64,000 nt of DNA from Spirogloea muscicola. Taxonomy: Eukaryota; Streptophyta; Zygnematophyceae; Spirogloeales; Spirogloeaceae. Numbering within the stretch: the stretch's first letter is position 1; each line of letters opens with the position of its first letter. This document shows, piece after piece, positions 1 through 12,103 of this stretch. Below the pieces are notes generated by a model. It was not told the DNA's origin and searched no databases. It saw nothing but the letters and a program-made list of their open reading frames with translations. The position numbers and the translations under genes were made by a program. The stretch is taken from the NCBI GenBank assembly GCA_009602725.1, contig WELB01000304.1, positions 11,288 through 75,287 of the forward strand, read 5' to 3'.

Positions 1-85
1 GCCGCCGCCGCGGGCCCATCGCCGCGACCCATCGCCACAGCCGGGCGGCGGCGGGTCTGACTCGGGGGCCGGCGAGGTCCGCCAG

Positions 86-2097
86 GAAGCCCTGCGAGCT
101 GCTGGACGTGCGCGCGGTGCTGCGCGACGGCGTGCAGGCGGTGCGGCGCTTCTCGGGTGGCGGCACCGTGGTGGTGGACGGTGGCACGGCGCTGGTGACG
201 CTGGTGGCGCGCGCCGGCGACGTGCCGGGCCTGCCCGCGGCGCCGCGCCCCGTCATGGCCTGGACCGAGGCCCTGTACCGCCCCGTCTTCGCCGCCGCGC
301 CCGGCTTCGCGCTGCGGGAGCACGGTACCCCAAACCGTAAACCCGTTGACCCTCAAACCCTAACCCTAACCCGACCTAACCGTGACCTCTAAACCCTACA
401 TCTGACCTAAACCCCTAACCTGCAAAACCGAGAACCTTTAACCCCCAAACTCAAGTCCCAATGGACGCCGACCTCATCAGTCCTCGTGTACCCATATCGG
501 CTTCGTCAACCCAGCTCGGCACTGACCATCACTGAAGAGCCCCTTAACTCTGGCGACTCGTGAGTCATGGTGGGACTGAATTTGCGCTGAATCTGAAACC
601 CACCTGGAAACATACCGACAACCTGGGAAATCATAGATAGCCCCCTGGTAGTGAACTCAGCACTGGGGCCACTGGCGGCCGCAGTGCCGGAACCCTTGCG
701 CGCTGCCCAAATCCTACACCCTAAACCCTAAACTTCTAGGCCCGAACCCTAACCCTAAAGCTTAAGGCCATCAATTCCGACCGCATCATCCAGGCGTCAC
801 GAGCCCCGCACGCCCCGCCGGTCACTCCGAGCTTTGGTGTCCGACGAGCCCCCAACAGGCCGCCGAAGCTGGCGACTGTGAGCTCTCATAGAGCGTCCAC
901 GGCCTAAGTACTGACCACCTCGTCGAGTCAGTCGAACAGAGCAACGGAGCAGAGCTGCTCATGCCGTGGATGCCAAAAGTCCATGCCCGAGCCCAGTCAG
1001 ATACCTCAGCACTAAAACCATGACAGGATCAAACCTGACCACAATCTCTCGGTTATAAAGCCTTACCCCACAACGCAGACTCCATGCCCTGATCCTGGGG
1101 CCCACCCTCGCACCTCCAGTCTTGGCGGGCGCACCGGCGCCAGTTGCTCTTGAGCTTCGGCATCGTCAAGCCATTCAGCCTCTGAGCTCCGCCTCAAGGC
1201 TTTCAATGGCAGCCTCCACTCAAACGACTCAAGTGTCGGAGGCGTGGGCTTCGTAAGAGCTCTGGCACCCAAGACATGTTCCAACTTGCAGCTCTGTGAC
1301 GACAGCTTCCTCGTCGCCTCGATGGTACTGCCACGCAGACTACGTGTTCAGCGGGCGCAAGTTTGGCGGCAACGCGCAGTCCATCACCAAGGACCGCTGG
1401 CTGCACCACACGTCCTTCTTGTGGGACTACGACCCCGTCCGCATGGCGTACCTCACAGTCCCCAACAAAGCCCCCGCCTACCGCCAGGTATTTGTCTTGC
1501 CAATCAAACACATGTTGCCAGGCCGCCGCAGCCATGAGCCTCATGTCCTTCCTGCATCCGAACTCCTCACCTCGACTTCTGTACCTTGTCATACTCCTCT
1601 TCAATATGGAGTTAAGAGTGGCCCTACATGAATATTAGTCTCAGCTCTTTTCTGCAGCTCAAGCTTGTCAATGTCGTGGATGGATAGTCCAAAATTAAGT
1701 AGCAGATCTTGAGCTTCATATCACTTTGGTGCATAGTTTTCTGGGACCTTGAGGTTACTTGCTGAATGCACGTTATGCAAAGCTATCGCTGGTCAAGCCT
1801 TGCGAGTCCTCAGCTCAATGAGACAAGCGTGTGAGGGCATAAATAGGACGACACCGGACCTTTGCTTGCTTGTGGCAGGGCCGGTCGCACCTCGACTTCA
1901 TCACGTCCATGAAGGAGCACTTCTCATCGCCGGAGGATTTTTTCTCAAGGGTCATCGGGTCGCTGGAGGACCACTTTGAGTTGCAAGCAGCCTCCTTGGC
2001 AGAGGCCGAGGAGATCGTGCAGCGCAAGCATGCTCAGTCTACAAGGGTCCTCGACTTGAGAGACTCCCTGCCAAGCACTCAGCAAACATCTCAATAA
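86..2097 (+). CDS. Lipoate-protein ligase A-like protein (BPL/LPL family), 5' partial
   Basis: Three exons (86-324, 1339-1487, 1879-2097) join in phase. The product has the plant-type lipoate/biotin ligase signature: RRFSGGGTVVVDGG in exon 1, DYVFSGRKFGGNAQS then HHTSFLWDYD in exon 2, and a C-terminal helix region in exon 3 ending at a TAA. The Asp opening DYVF is rebuilt across intron 1 (G from exon 1 plus AC from exon 2). The family attaches lipoate or octanoate to lipoyl domains; this subgroup resembles Arabidopsis At3g29010/At1g47578, whose exact substrate is less certain. The start codon is not visible. Exon 1 probably follows an acceptor near 85, so the N terminus lies left of the window. 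Intron 1 carries telomere-like repeats beginning about 5 bases after the donor. Family identity is secure; enzymatic role is inferred. Confidence 0.85.
330..445 (+). repeat. Telomere-like CCCTAA repeats at start of ligase intron 1
   Basis: Degenerate CCCTAAA/CCCTAACC units run from just inside the splice donor. The best stretch is near 353-375, followed by diverged copies to about 445. They lie on the coding strand of the intron. Confidence 0.8.
711..770 (+). repeat. Second telomere-like block in ligase intron 1
   Basis: ACCCTAAACCCTAAACTT and then AACCCTAACCCTAAAGC are visible, separated from the first block by about 265 bases of unrelated sequence. Confidence 0.8.
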
Positions 2098-2774
2098 TAT
2101 TCAATCAGTATGGCCTCTTCTTTTATATGTATCTGTCAACCTTGTCGAAGGTCTGGGACTCGACTCGTGTAGGACCCTGTGCTCCACCGCGTCCTATGCT
2201 TGTCATGGGAGCGAGGACCAAGAGCTGCCTGAGTATCGAGTGGCACAAGAGGTATAAGGACACTACTGAAGAATGCACTACTACCAGATACTACTAGATA
2301 TTGTAGGTCAGACTTTCAAAGAGTCTTCCAAGCAGTGCCTCTCAATTAGAAGGGTATGCAATGGTAGTGCTTGATTTAGAAAGAGGGACAGATGCTATTG
2401 CAAGGTCGTAGTTGACCATGAAATGCAGTAGACAGGTACTTCAGAGATACTCTTGGTGAGAATCAGACGAGGCATAGCGCAGGATGAGATTAGGTGGCAA
2501 CGGTTGACCAAGCAGCCAAGAGAGATCTGGGAGCCACAGGCGGCCAGCGAGTCCCAGACCTTCGACAAGCAAATGATCAATCTACCAATTCGACATTCTA
2601 CTTTGATGTGCACCACTGCGCTTCCCCCTTCTTGTCACGGTTGCCTTCACATATGCTTGCTTGTCATCAGTCAGGATCTGCTTTGTTGACAAGGTGGCAA
2701 AAGAAAAGGGTAGGAGCAAGTATCCAGAAGCCCGGCATTAGTAGCCATCTCGACATGTAGATGGTTGCTGGCAG
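2098..2774. other. Intergenic stretch with a 22-bp perfect inverted repeat
   Basis: No gene is seen between the ligase stop and the FKBP stop on the other strand. The only clear structure is the inverted repeat 2141-2162 / 2548-2569. Confidence 0.6.
2141..2569. repeat. 22-bp perfect inverted repeat, 385-base loop
   Basis: The left arm 2141-2162 (CTTGTCGAAGG...) is exactly complementary to the right arm 2548-2569. Inside the arms the match continues weakly (ACCCTGTGCTCC against GCCTGTGGCTCC in reverse complement). It could be a fold-back element end or a hairpin transcript. Confidence 0.75.
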
Positions 2775-3599
2775 CTAGGGCTCAGTCACCTTCACAAGCT
2801 CCACTTCAACGAGGATGGGTTTACCCAAGACGTTGCGCAGTCTCCGCGCCGCTGCGCTTGAGCTCGGTGGCGGCTGGATACTGCTGTCCACCCAGCCCAA
2901 TTCAGGCCGTACAAGGATCCGCCGCCGCCAACTCGCATCCCGGCCATGCCCACCTCCATAGCCCTTGGAGTCTGTTTCAACAACTTGCAAGGTCAGGCTC
3001 ACTGAGCAGTCACCACTTGAGGCGCAGAGCGACCAATCCTTCCTTAGGACTTTGCTTTGCAGCAGTCATACACATAATCCACTTACAATGCAGCCGATTG
3101 CGAAGCTAATTGCGAAGCTAATTGACGCATTGGCCACTGTCTTGCTTGGGTACACTTCTCATGCTCGGCCTTCTTTTGCGGTAAGAAGCTTCAACCCGTT
3201 GGCATTGTCATCCTGGGACTCGGAACTTGCCTGGCCAGCACCATATTGAAAGTTGAAGGTCTCACCAACATCCTCCTTCCCTTCATTGCCATATCCTACA
3301 GAGTCCAAGTAGAAGCTGGCGACAAACAAGACAATGCTCGTCCATAACATAGTCGTATTCACCTTGCACAAACATGACTTGCTTGGAAAGATGTTATATC
3401 TAACAAGCATCGTCATTATGTCGGCGTTGAAAATGCCAACTTTGTTGATGTCTGTCAGGCAAGGGGAGCCAATGGAGGTGAGACACTCGAAGGCTGACCC
3501 ATTGAGACGGTAGATGGTGTAGTACACCCGAACAAGATCCCCTGGTTGCACCAATTCGCCTGCGCCAACTGCCAACTCCCGGTACCTGCCAGCATTCAT
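2775..3599 (-). CDS. FKBP-type peptidyl-prolyl cis-trans isomerase (frame broken in last exon)
   Basis: Exons at 3585(or 3599)-3487, 3315-3231 and 2971-2775 join to an FKBP domain. It begins YRELAVGAGELVQPGDLV, continues VYYTIYRLNG, then SVGYGNEGKEDVGETF, and ends RRILVRPELGWV with a C-terminal strand PILVEVELVKV. This is the plant/algal FKBP type, many members of which are plastid-targeted; a transit peptide was not identified, and an upstream exon near 3660-3960 is possible but unproven. The second intron has a GC donor (CAG|GCAAGT). In the last exon GMRVGG and RRILVRPELG lie in different frames about 2920 in a GGC/CGG run, so one base seems missing: either a real indel or a sequencing error. 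Fold assignment is secure; activity is doubtful if the break is real. Confidence 0.75.
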
Positions 3600-4317
3600 T
3601 TGGACTTATTACGTCAAGGGTCCCTGCATCTCAATTAGCTTATCTTCAACCAGCCCATGTCCTAATTGTTAATCCCAGCGCTACTAGTAGAAGGTACTGG
3701 ACACCAGCTTCGTAAGCACCGTCTAGAGTAGCTTATGCTGCGGAGGCTCACTTTACGCCGGATGGAAGCGAGACCAGTGGGCCTTGGGCTCGCTCCTTCT
3801 CGTCTCTCCGTCTCTCGCCCTCTTCCCGAGCTTCGTCCAGGTTTGTTAACGCTCTGGACATTCACTAGAACCAATACTTGCAGGGCGGAAGGACCAGCAT
3901 GAAACTCATGCCAGAGTCCTTGTAGAGTTAACGCCTTACGTTTCGGGATAATGCTAGGCAAGGTGAAGGGTTAGCACATACAATGCAATGCGTACTCTAC
4001 ATTACACTGCGAGCATCGCAACAAGTGCATGCTGAGCTGCTCAAGACCAAAGGCTAGCGCCGCAGTCTATCTCTAGCCAAGCATGAGACTGCCGTGCAGA
4101 GCTTGGAGGTCGAGGGCAGGGAAACTCATGTTTACAGGCTCAGCTTGGGGCAGCCCAAGTTCGCAGCCTCCACGCCGGCAACAAGAAGCGGCCAGGCAAC
4201 GGCTTGTCTTCTGGAGACGCTCTCGACGCCCAATGCCAGAGGCGAATGCAGGTAAACAGACACGGGAGCACCCGTGAGCTGCATCATGTCTGACTCATAT
4301 GAGGCTATAGACGAGAG
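3600..4317. other. Intergenic or 5' exon region of the FKBP gene
   Basis: No convincing gene is seen. A minus-strand open frame (3662-3961) rich in Arg, Ser and Gly could be a targeting-peptide exon of the FKBP gene, but no splice pairing supports it. Confidence 0.3.
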
Positions 4318-4500
4318 AGTAAGAGAGACTGACACTTCCAGTAGTAGGGCGATGGCTGTGATTGGCCAGCCCAGAAGAGGTTAATGAACAGATTTGAAAG
4401 TGCCAGGAAAGCTTAAAAGCACACAGCGAATCAAGTGGCCACTGGGTGCACTGAGTAAGAGAGTGGGTCCAAAGCGCGGTGTGTAAGATTGGCATCTTGC
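4318..4500 (+). repeat. Dispersed repeat A, copy 1
   Basis: It contains GGCGATGGCTGTGATTGGCC followed by AGCCCAGAAGAGG, then a purine-rich stretch and a ...CACACAGCGAATCAAGTGGCC... tail. It closely matches the copies at 16880-17095 and 21255-21370. Confidence 0.7.
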
Positions 4501-6489
4501 TGGTTAAGTCGTCAGTCATGTCGAACTAACTCAAAGTGCTATTTGTCGGCACTCCATCTCCAGCTCAAGAATTAACACCGAGGTCGGGAGGCAGAGGAAT
4601 GCCTTACCTATTCACAGGAAAGTGAACCTGATTCTTGTTCTTGATCAAGTCCATATTTAAAAGACAAATAGACACAGGCAAATGTATAGGAGACTGAGAG
4701 AGACGGAAGATGGACATTCTGGGCTTTAGGCTTATGCTGCTAAAAAGTCCAACTTGCGGCAACATACACTAAGGGTCACTGAGCGGCCATCCTTAGCAAT
4801 CCTTGTTCACCTGCGTGCCATCCGATTTCCATCTTTTCTGGAACTTGTTCATTCTTTCGTGGGCTGGCAACTTGCAGCCCTCGCATTCTTATATAGAAGA
4901 GCTATTTCGTGATTGCTTCAGGCTTGTTGAGTCTACTTGACTGGTCCCCACCATGAAGTTGCCCTCTCGGCTTGACATTACATGTATTGTGCACATCACA
5001 TATCTCGTGTTGGCATGCATGTCTAGCATGCTTTCATCTTCTAAAACAAACATATGTATTTGCCGAGAATGCATGGCAAGGATCCGCTCTGGCTCCTGTA
5101 ATTCACAACATTTGTGAGCAGGTTCTCCTTGATTTGTCGGAGCACATTGCCGCAACTGATCTCCAGGTATGCTGACTGATATAAGGCTGTCTATTGTGGA
5201 CTGGTATTCAACTTGTATCACTGGCTTCACTGCAATCATGTCCTATGTTCAAGTAGGTGCTTCCGTTCGTTAACATAATTGCATAAAACATGCACATGCA
5301 GCAACAATCTCCAAATATGGCCAAGACATGGTTCTCAAACATAGAACAAAAGGCCTGTAGGGACGGACTCTGCTTGTATTCTCTCGCAGACTAGAGACAT
5401 GTTCTGCCTTCTACAGCTGGTGAGCAGATAGCAGAGGGTCTCTGACGATAAACCTACTGTTACAAATATGACTTGGTTGACACATTGTCAATGTAATGTC
5501 AAAGCTGGAGTAAAACTCAGAGGCTGTTATCACCTTCTGGTGAGATGCACGCTTGGTTGCAGCAGTCAATCTTCTACTGTAGCCAGGTTTAGGGCTTAGT
5601 TGCTGCCACATAATAGTAGCTATGTGGCAGAATGTCCATGCTATCCACATCAATTCCTCTTCAAAGCAGCTCCAGTATCTCTTGTGAGAGAGAGCCATGA
5701 CATTGCTTCTTCAGCACTTGCCAGTACGAAGTAGAGACACTGAAAAGTGCTTGTGCCCAAAGCATCACTTTGCACATATACTCCACAATACATTGATGAC
5801 CTCATGTCCTGGGTACGACCGGAGCTTCTGCATTTATCATACAAGCCACGCAGCCAGCAAAGACGTTCACGTGGCAATGACGGCAACCTTTAATGGTTTA
5901 ACAATAAGAGGAGTTACTAAAAGAATGAATTAAATACAACAAAACCTGCAAGACAAGATGCACCTAGGACTGGAACCACCAATGAGATCTAAATCTGTCA
6001 TAGCAAGTACGTGCTTGGTGACCTCGTCAACAATACTACTTCAACAATCTGCAAATGCAGCGAACAGGAGCTACTCTGCTTGACAGAGAGATGGCCTTAA
6101 TCTACAACTGGTTCCTTCTCCTTGGGATAGCCACATTCTTTCTCCTTGGGCTGGAGAACTGAGCACCAAGGTCGTCGTGTAAAATCGCAATACAAGGATG
6201 TGTCCCTGCTCCAACTTGCACACAATGGGTTGCCTGCTGCCCACCTTCCAGACCAACACCATCCATATACTTGTCCAAAGCAGTTTCGCGGCTTCTGGAC
6301 GATTCAGGTGAAAGTGAAGCTCACGTGCCAATGTTTGCCGTCACCGAAGCCGCGAGGAGGAAAAGCCAAAGTGGCAATACACGCCCCGACATATGTCAAC
6401 CAGGTGCTTGCCTCCCTGACAACCATCGCACCATCCAGCAAAAATGCAAAAGCCGTGCGAAGGCCGGCTATGGGGCTCTGTGAAAATGA
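4501..6489. other. Long intergenic stretch with one possible isolated exon
   Basis: About 2 kb of AT-richer sequence without a recognisable gene. The single open stretch worth noting is + strand 5050-5167 (reads ...APVIHNICEQVLLDLSEHI...) ending at a plausible CAG|GTATGC donor. No partner exons were found, so it is not called as a gene. Confidence 0.35.
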
Positions 6490-9400
6490 CTACCTGGCCC
6501 TGCCCCAGCCATCACTCGCACGACGCTGTGCGGACCCTGACCCTGGTGGAGGGGGTGGGGGCCTTGCCACAAATTCCTCGGTGTGCACAGTGCCTGATGC
6601 AGCGCCAAAAAAGCGCCTCTGGCTGCCACCATAAGACCGTGAACCAGGGCTCTCCGTGTGGCCTGAGCCGGGGCTGTATTGCTGCCCGCCTGAGCTCGGC
6701 TGGCCAAAAGAAGAGCTCCTTGCGTCTGCTTGCGGAGAAGGCTGGCCTAGCAAACCCACACTGCTTGGCGGCAACGAGCCAGGGCTGTTTTGCTGGCCAG
6801 AGTGTTCCATGTGATTTGCAGTGTCATGACTATGTGGCAACTGCAGCAATCAAGGACACAAACCCTCAATGAGACGAACGTCTCATGATACTTACAAAGA
6901 GCACAGATGCTTGCACAGATGCTGATGATGGCAAGCGAGAGAAAGATCCCTGTTTGGGCAGCTCAGGCAGCTGAGGCAGAGTGACATACTGATGTGTCAC
7001 GTGCCTCGTACTGCTGCCGCATCTCGGCACTGTACTGAGCACTGTCGTATGTGTCATTGCCGCCAAAAGGGACGTCGTCATATGCTGTGCTGTAGCCCGG
7101 CCGGTTGGGGCCCTTGCCCATTTCGGTGATGTCTTGCTCCCCTTGCAGCAACCTCACCACCTGACAAAGCAGAATTGCCATCAGCTTGGCACCAAGGTTG
7201 ACGCAATAGCATGCACGACTTTCCAGACTGGGGCATGCTAAGCAGGAAACTACAACAAATACATGTCTTATCAAACTATCAATCAAACAACTTGCCGAGC
7301 TTGTCCTGTTGAAGGGACAGGCCAAACGGACACGAGCCTTCGCCAGCACTCAAAGCCATAGCACTAGACATTCGGACTTCTGAGCAGATACTACTGTATC
7401 TGCTCAGAGAGTGCAATGTTGCTGGGCTGGCTACCTGGCTCATACGGGGGCGAATAGCTGCCGAGTGACGCACGCACTGTGCTGCTGTGGAGATCATTCG
7501 GTCCATCTCCTCATCATTATACAGACCTTGGAGTTGTGGATCAACCAAACGCTCTACATCATCTCTTGCCAGGAATGGCCTTGCCTGGAAGGACATAGAA
7601 GGAAAACTTCTATCAATCTGGATGTGGTCAAACATGTCAGCAAAGCTCATTGCACATGACCCGAGGGTGCCATATCATCTTGTCTGCGGAGTCGAGATGT
7701 CACTCTCTTTGCGCCATTAAGTTGCAGGCTCAAGTAGGTCCACCACTGAATGACATAGTAGAATTTGGCGACATACGCCAGCTAGCGAGTTTAGTCAGCA
7801 GATTACAGGGTAGTTACATACCCATTCAACCAGGCTTTCTTGCCCAGGAGCACCGTTAGGGTCCACAGGCCGCTTGCCCGTTATGAGTTCAAGAAGAACC
7901 ACTCCAAAGGAATAAACATCTGACTTGTCTGTGAGCTTGCCACTCATGGCATACTCTGGGGCAAGATACCTGTCATGTCCGCCATGGCAAAGTGTTTTAT
8001 GTCCCTCTGTTTGGTCAAGTGTTGTGAACCTTTGAGATTGACAAAATATAACAATGTGGGGAGGAACATTTGCTAAGAATTCTTACCCAAAAGTGCCCAT
8101 TACTCTGGTGCTGACATGGGAGAAAGTGTCCTCCGCCAGTTTGGCCAGGCCAAAGTCAGCTACCTGTATAGGACATGGTGTAAGGCTTTCAATCCAGCAG
8201 GTGCTCCCTCATACGATATAAAGAGATGTCCTGGACTAGAAACCGCAGAAGGGGGGCTGCTCTACCAAGCAGTCTAGATTAACATGACATTTGAAAAGTC
8301 AGCAAAAGCAAAATCTGACCTGAGCTTCATCCATCTTGTCTAAAAGAATATTGGACGACTTGATATCTCTGTGTATGATGCGCGGGTGGCCTGTCATGAC
8401 AATTTCAATCAGAAAGCTGATCAGCCAGACCATTACCTTTGCAGACTTCTTCGGGGTGCAATTTAGCAACAGGACAGACATGGAGATTGCGTTTGAGCAG
8501 CCCCACCACATGAGATGGATGTCCAGGTTCAGATGCATACAAACAAAGGGCACCACGACAATGAAAGAGACTAACAGTCTTCGTGCAGGTATGCCAAGCC
8601 TTTGGCAGCCCCAACAGCTGCCTTCATTCGCATGTCCCAGCCCATTGGTCCCTGTGAGCGACCTGCATACATATGCATGTCAAATTTCTGAGCTTGGGCC
8701 AAGCCAGCCTCTGCTATGATATAACAGGCTAACCTCTCTGAGACGAACCCTGCGTGGTAAATGACAAGGAGATGTAGCACATGACCTGCTAAAATCCAGT
8801 AAGATAAGATTTGACATCCTGACATGAGAGGTTTTAGAGATGCACCATGCAGATTGTACTCAATCGTCCCATTTGGTACGTAGTCATACACAAGAAGGCG
8901 CTGTTCATTGGCAATGCAGTATCCAAGTAATGTGACCAGATGTCTGTGGTGCACCCTGCTGATGATCTCAACCTCCGCTCGAAATTCACGCTCACCCTGG
9001 CCTCCACCTAAGGTCAGCTGCTTCACAGCTATAAGCTTGCCATCCTGCCAAATGCCAGTGTATGATTAGTAGCTAGACAGGCACAGCTGGAGCTCATAAC
9101 AGGTCAGATTTGTCAACAACAAACAATGACTCGTGTTGAACATATTGCGGGTACTGCAAAGAACCTACAAGGTGTTACAGAAACAGTCTTGTTCCACGAA
9201 TCATATCCTACTTGACTGGACAGCTTGCAGCAGTCGTGAAGCTTGTGTCAGGCAACAGACAAGTAAGCATCTGCTCAAAAGCAACTGTGCGAGATGATGC
9301 ATAGTCCTGGGAGTGCCCACATAAATTAGAAAGTAGAAGCTCACTCTCAGCACGCCTTTGTAGACGCGGCCAAAGCCACCTTGTCCGAGCAGATTCTCCT

Positions 9401-10996
9401 CTGCAAATCCATCAGTTGCCTCCTCAAGCTCCTCATAACTGAAGTACGATCTGGAGTTGCCGAGGCTAGAGCCCCTCGACCCAGCAGATGGAGCAGGTGG
9501 CACCCTGGTGCGTGGAGAACCGGTGCCCGTTCCTGTGACGGGCGGGGACACTTTCTTGCCGGGAGGCATAGCAGCATAATAGCTGGCAGGTGAGCGCGGG
9601 CTGTCTGCGGCATTGCTTGCAGTGAATGCTGCTATTGCCAACCAGAAGCAGGTGATAATATATAAGTGCCAAATCGTGGGCTGCAACTAAGCTAGCCAAG
9701 TTGACCATGATAACAGCACTGGCTCATGCAAATAAATCACTGCCAGCCTTGACAAGCATGGCATCTCTATCGTACAGGCTACTTCTGAAATCTCCAATCA
9801 AGATGAGAAATTCACAAACTAATCAACAAGCACGTGAAGTGGATGCAGTAAGTGAATGCAATGGTCGTCTACAGTATCAGTATTAATTACCTCCTGCTCC
9901 CTTGAGTGGAGAAGTCAATTTTTGCTGGCCATCCTTTGGCCCAGTCTTCTTCCTCTTGAAGCAGCAGAGCAGGAGCACCACTAGCAGTACAAGCCCTGGC
10001 ACAAGAGGGAACCATGAGAAACTACTGTTGCAGCATGACATTACTCCTGAGTCTTGGAGACAGGCTCCGCGTAGTAATTCATCAGCAGCTGATAAAACAT
10101 CGCCATGATGTTCTAGTAATCCATGGCAGCTGCTTCACCAGCCCATTGCCATATGGCGAGATAATGTTGCTTGTCAGCATACCTGCAAGCGCACCACCGG
10201 CAGCAATGCCAATGACAGCTCCAGTGCCAATACCACCTCCCCCAGACTTACTTACGCCCCCACCGCCTGCACTCCCTGGTGGTGGAGGGTACAGGACAGA
10301 CGGTGGGGGAGGAGATGCCACAAATGGGGGAGATGCAACTGCCCCAGGCGGAGGTGGACTGCTAGCAGCAGTTGGTGGGGGAGGAGAGGTTTTGACGCCA
10401 GGCGGCGGGGGAGGGCTTGACAGGAATCCGTCAGAGACTGGTGGGGGGCTGGGCGTCCTTGTCCCAGGAGGCGGTGGTGAGGGTGGCGCTTTTGTAACAG
10501 GTGGAGGCGGCTTGGGGGCTTGTGCAAGAGGGGGAGATGGCAGGACCGCGGGAGGGGTTCCAGCTGAGGGAGCCACAGCCGGCGGAGGAGCGCCAGCAGG
10601 GGCCTTCGGAGGAGGTGGCGGCGAAGCAGCCTGAGCAGGACCAGGCGCCGCAGCGAGCGGCGGCGGGGAACTCGGTGCCAGTGCCACGGGCGGCGGAGGA
10701 CTGGGCAGAGCTGCCGGTGGTGGCGTAGAATCCGCTGGCGGTGAGGGGGCCGGCGCCTGGGCAAGCGGTGGGGAAGCCGGAGGGGGGAAAGTGTCGCTTG
10801 CCGGAGGCGATGGCGCCGGCTCAACGCCCCCGCCACCGATGGAGGGTGCGACGGCCGACAAGGTCGGGGGCAGCGCCACAGCGGGCCCTTGTGCCAGCAT
10901 CCTGGTGGTACGGCGGCCCATCCTGGCAACTGCCTGGTCGGCCTGCCGGCGCTGCTGACGACCACAGCCGGCACCGGGCTGCCGCCGCGAAGCCAA
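6490..10996 (-). CDS. PERK-like proline-rich receptor protein kinase
   Basis: Eleven exons join in phase to 818 residues: 10996-10183, 9995-9891, 9628-9345, 9044-8846, 8662-8576, 8390-8320, 8163-8087, 7969-7822, 7584-7435, 7160-6990, 6840-6490. Residues about 45-250 are an extensin-like Pro/Ser/Ala domain with many SPPPP motifs. A membrane helix at about 257-285 is split across exons 1 and 2 and ends CCFKRKK. The kinase domain (about 381-660) shows [57 protein letters not shown] and RPRMSQVVRLL, all expected for an active kinase of the plant PERK group. PERKs sit in the plasma membrane and are thought to sense cell-wall state. A Gly/Ser/Pro tail follows. A typical signal peptide is not evident after the chosen ATG, so an upstream exon may exist. 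Confidence 0.93.
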
Positions 10997-11421
10997 CCAA
11001 CGCCTCCAAACCTGGATGATACTTCCTCAGACTAAGAAGAAGTGCCGATCAATCACGTCGCTTGATACTTCTCATCTCCTGTTCATCGACGCAGCGCCCC
11101 TGTGCTGTGACGGTTGTCTCTCGACTGCAGTGTCCGCAAGATTTTCGAGGCAGGCTCGGTTTGCAGAGATGGAAGAGGCCGGAGCGCTGCCGCAGGCTGA
11201 CACCACGACGCTGAGACCAAAGTTCCGGTCTTGCGCCAGACTCCAGCCGCCACCAGCGCTGAGACGTCCCTCCCGGTAGGTCGCTGCGGCGGCGGCTTGA
11301 GGCCGGCGAGGAGAGGGAGCAGCGAGCGATGCCGCCTTTGCGTCCGTTGCCGCACCGCCTCAAGCCTCCGCCTCCACGTTTCCCGCCGCCGCCACCGCGC
11401 TGCAGAGCACGAGGCCGCCGC

Positions 11422-11455
<34 letters not shown>

Positions 11456-12099
11456 GCGGCAACGGCGGCGCGTATGACGAAGCCTCTTCGACAAGAGCGG
11501 CTTGGAGGAGGCGGGCCCCGGGCCTGGCCAGCTGGTGGAACCCAACTTGGCACTACCGCCACATCTGGCGGGTCGCGCTGGCCGGCTGGCAGCTGGGACG
11601 GTGGTGCCGCCCCGGCACGGTAAAGGCGCCGCGGAATCCGGCGGTGCCGCCAGATCTGGCGGCGCCGCCGATGGACACTCCCGCTGCCGTCTGGCAGTTG
11701 CCGCCTTCCCCGGTCATTCTAGGCCAGCTCGGTCAAGCCTGCCAGATTTCTGATTTAAGCCGGGGGGCGTGCCTTGATGGACCACCCAAGACAGGGTCCA
11801 AGAGCGGCCGCGGGGTGCCAGCTGAATGGCTCCCTATCAAGTGACCGATTGAGCATTTGGAGACGGATCCAATTCCCCTCCAGCTCGGCGGGGGGCGAGT
11901 GACCGTTGACGGGCTGGCCCGCGGGCGGCGCCATGCGACATCATGTGACCCTGCGGGACTCGCTCTGCGACGTCTGCGACGCCACGTAGGCTCGGACAGC
12001 TCGACTCGGCGGGGGCGGCCCCCGCTGCGCGCCGGCCACGTGGGGGTCGTTGCGACGACCCTCCTCGGACGGGTTTAGGGTCCTTCGCACTCCGGCTCC
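10997..12099. other. GC-rich spacer upstream of the receptor kinase
   Basis: The + strand frame 11329-11844 and the opposite-strand frames are open mainly because of CGG repeats and high GC. No family is recognised. The region could hold the kinase promoter and 5' UTR. No other gene is seen. Confidence 0.4.
11415..11471. repeat. CGG trinucleotide tract
   Basis: Near-perfect CGG units, interrupted by two CAA codon-size variants toward the right end. Confidence 0.9.
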
Positions 12100-12103
12100 T
12101 TCA

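Noticed and set aside
330-445. Chromosome end or true telomere
   Set aside because: The units are degenerate, short, internal and bounded by in-phase exons of one gene.
5050-5167. Isolated exon-like stretch with a GTATGC donor
   Set aside because: No acceptor-paired partner exons and no recognisable family, so it is noted only in the spacer entry.
10014-10634. 206-codon Gly-rich open frame on the + strand
   Set aside because: It is the antisense of the PERK proline-rich exon: CCN codons read backward as GGN. The minus strand has splice and domain support.
11083-11562. Ala-rich frame over the CGG tract
   Set aside because: Product of trinucleotide repeats only; no conserved segment and no splice support.
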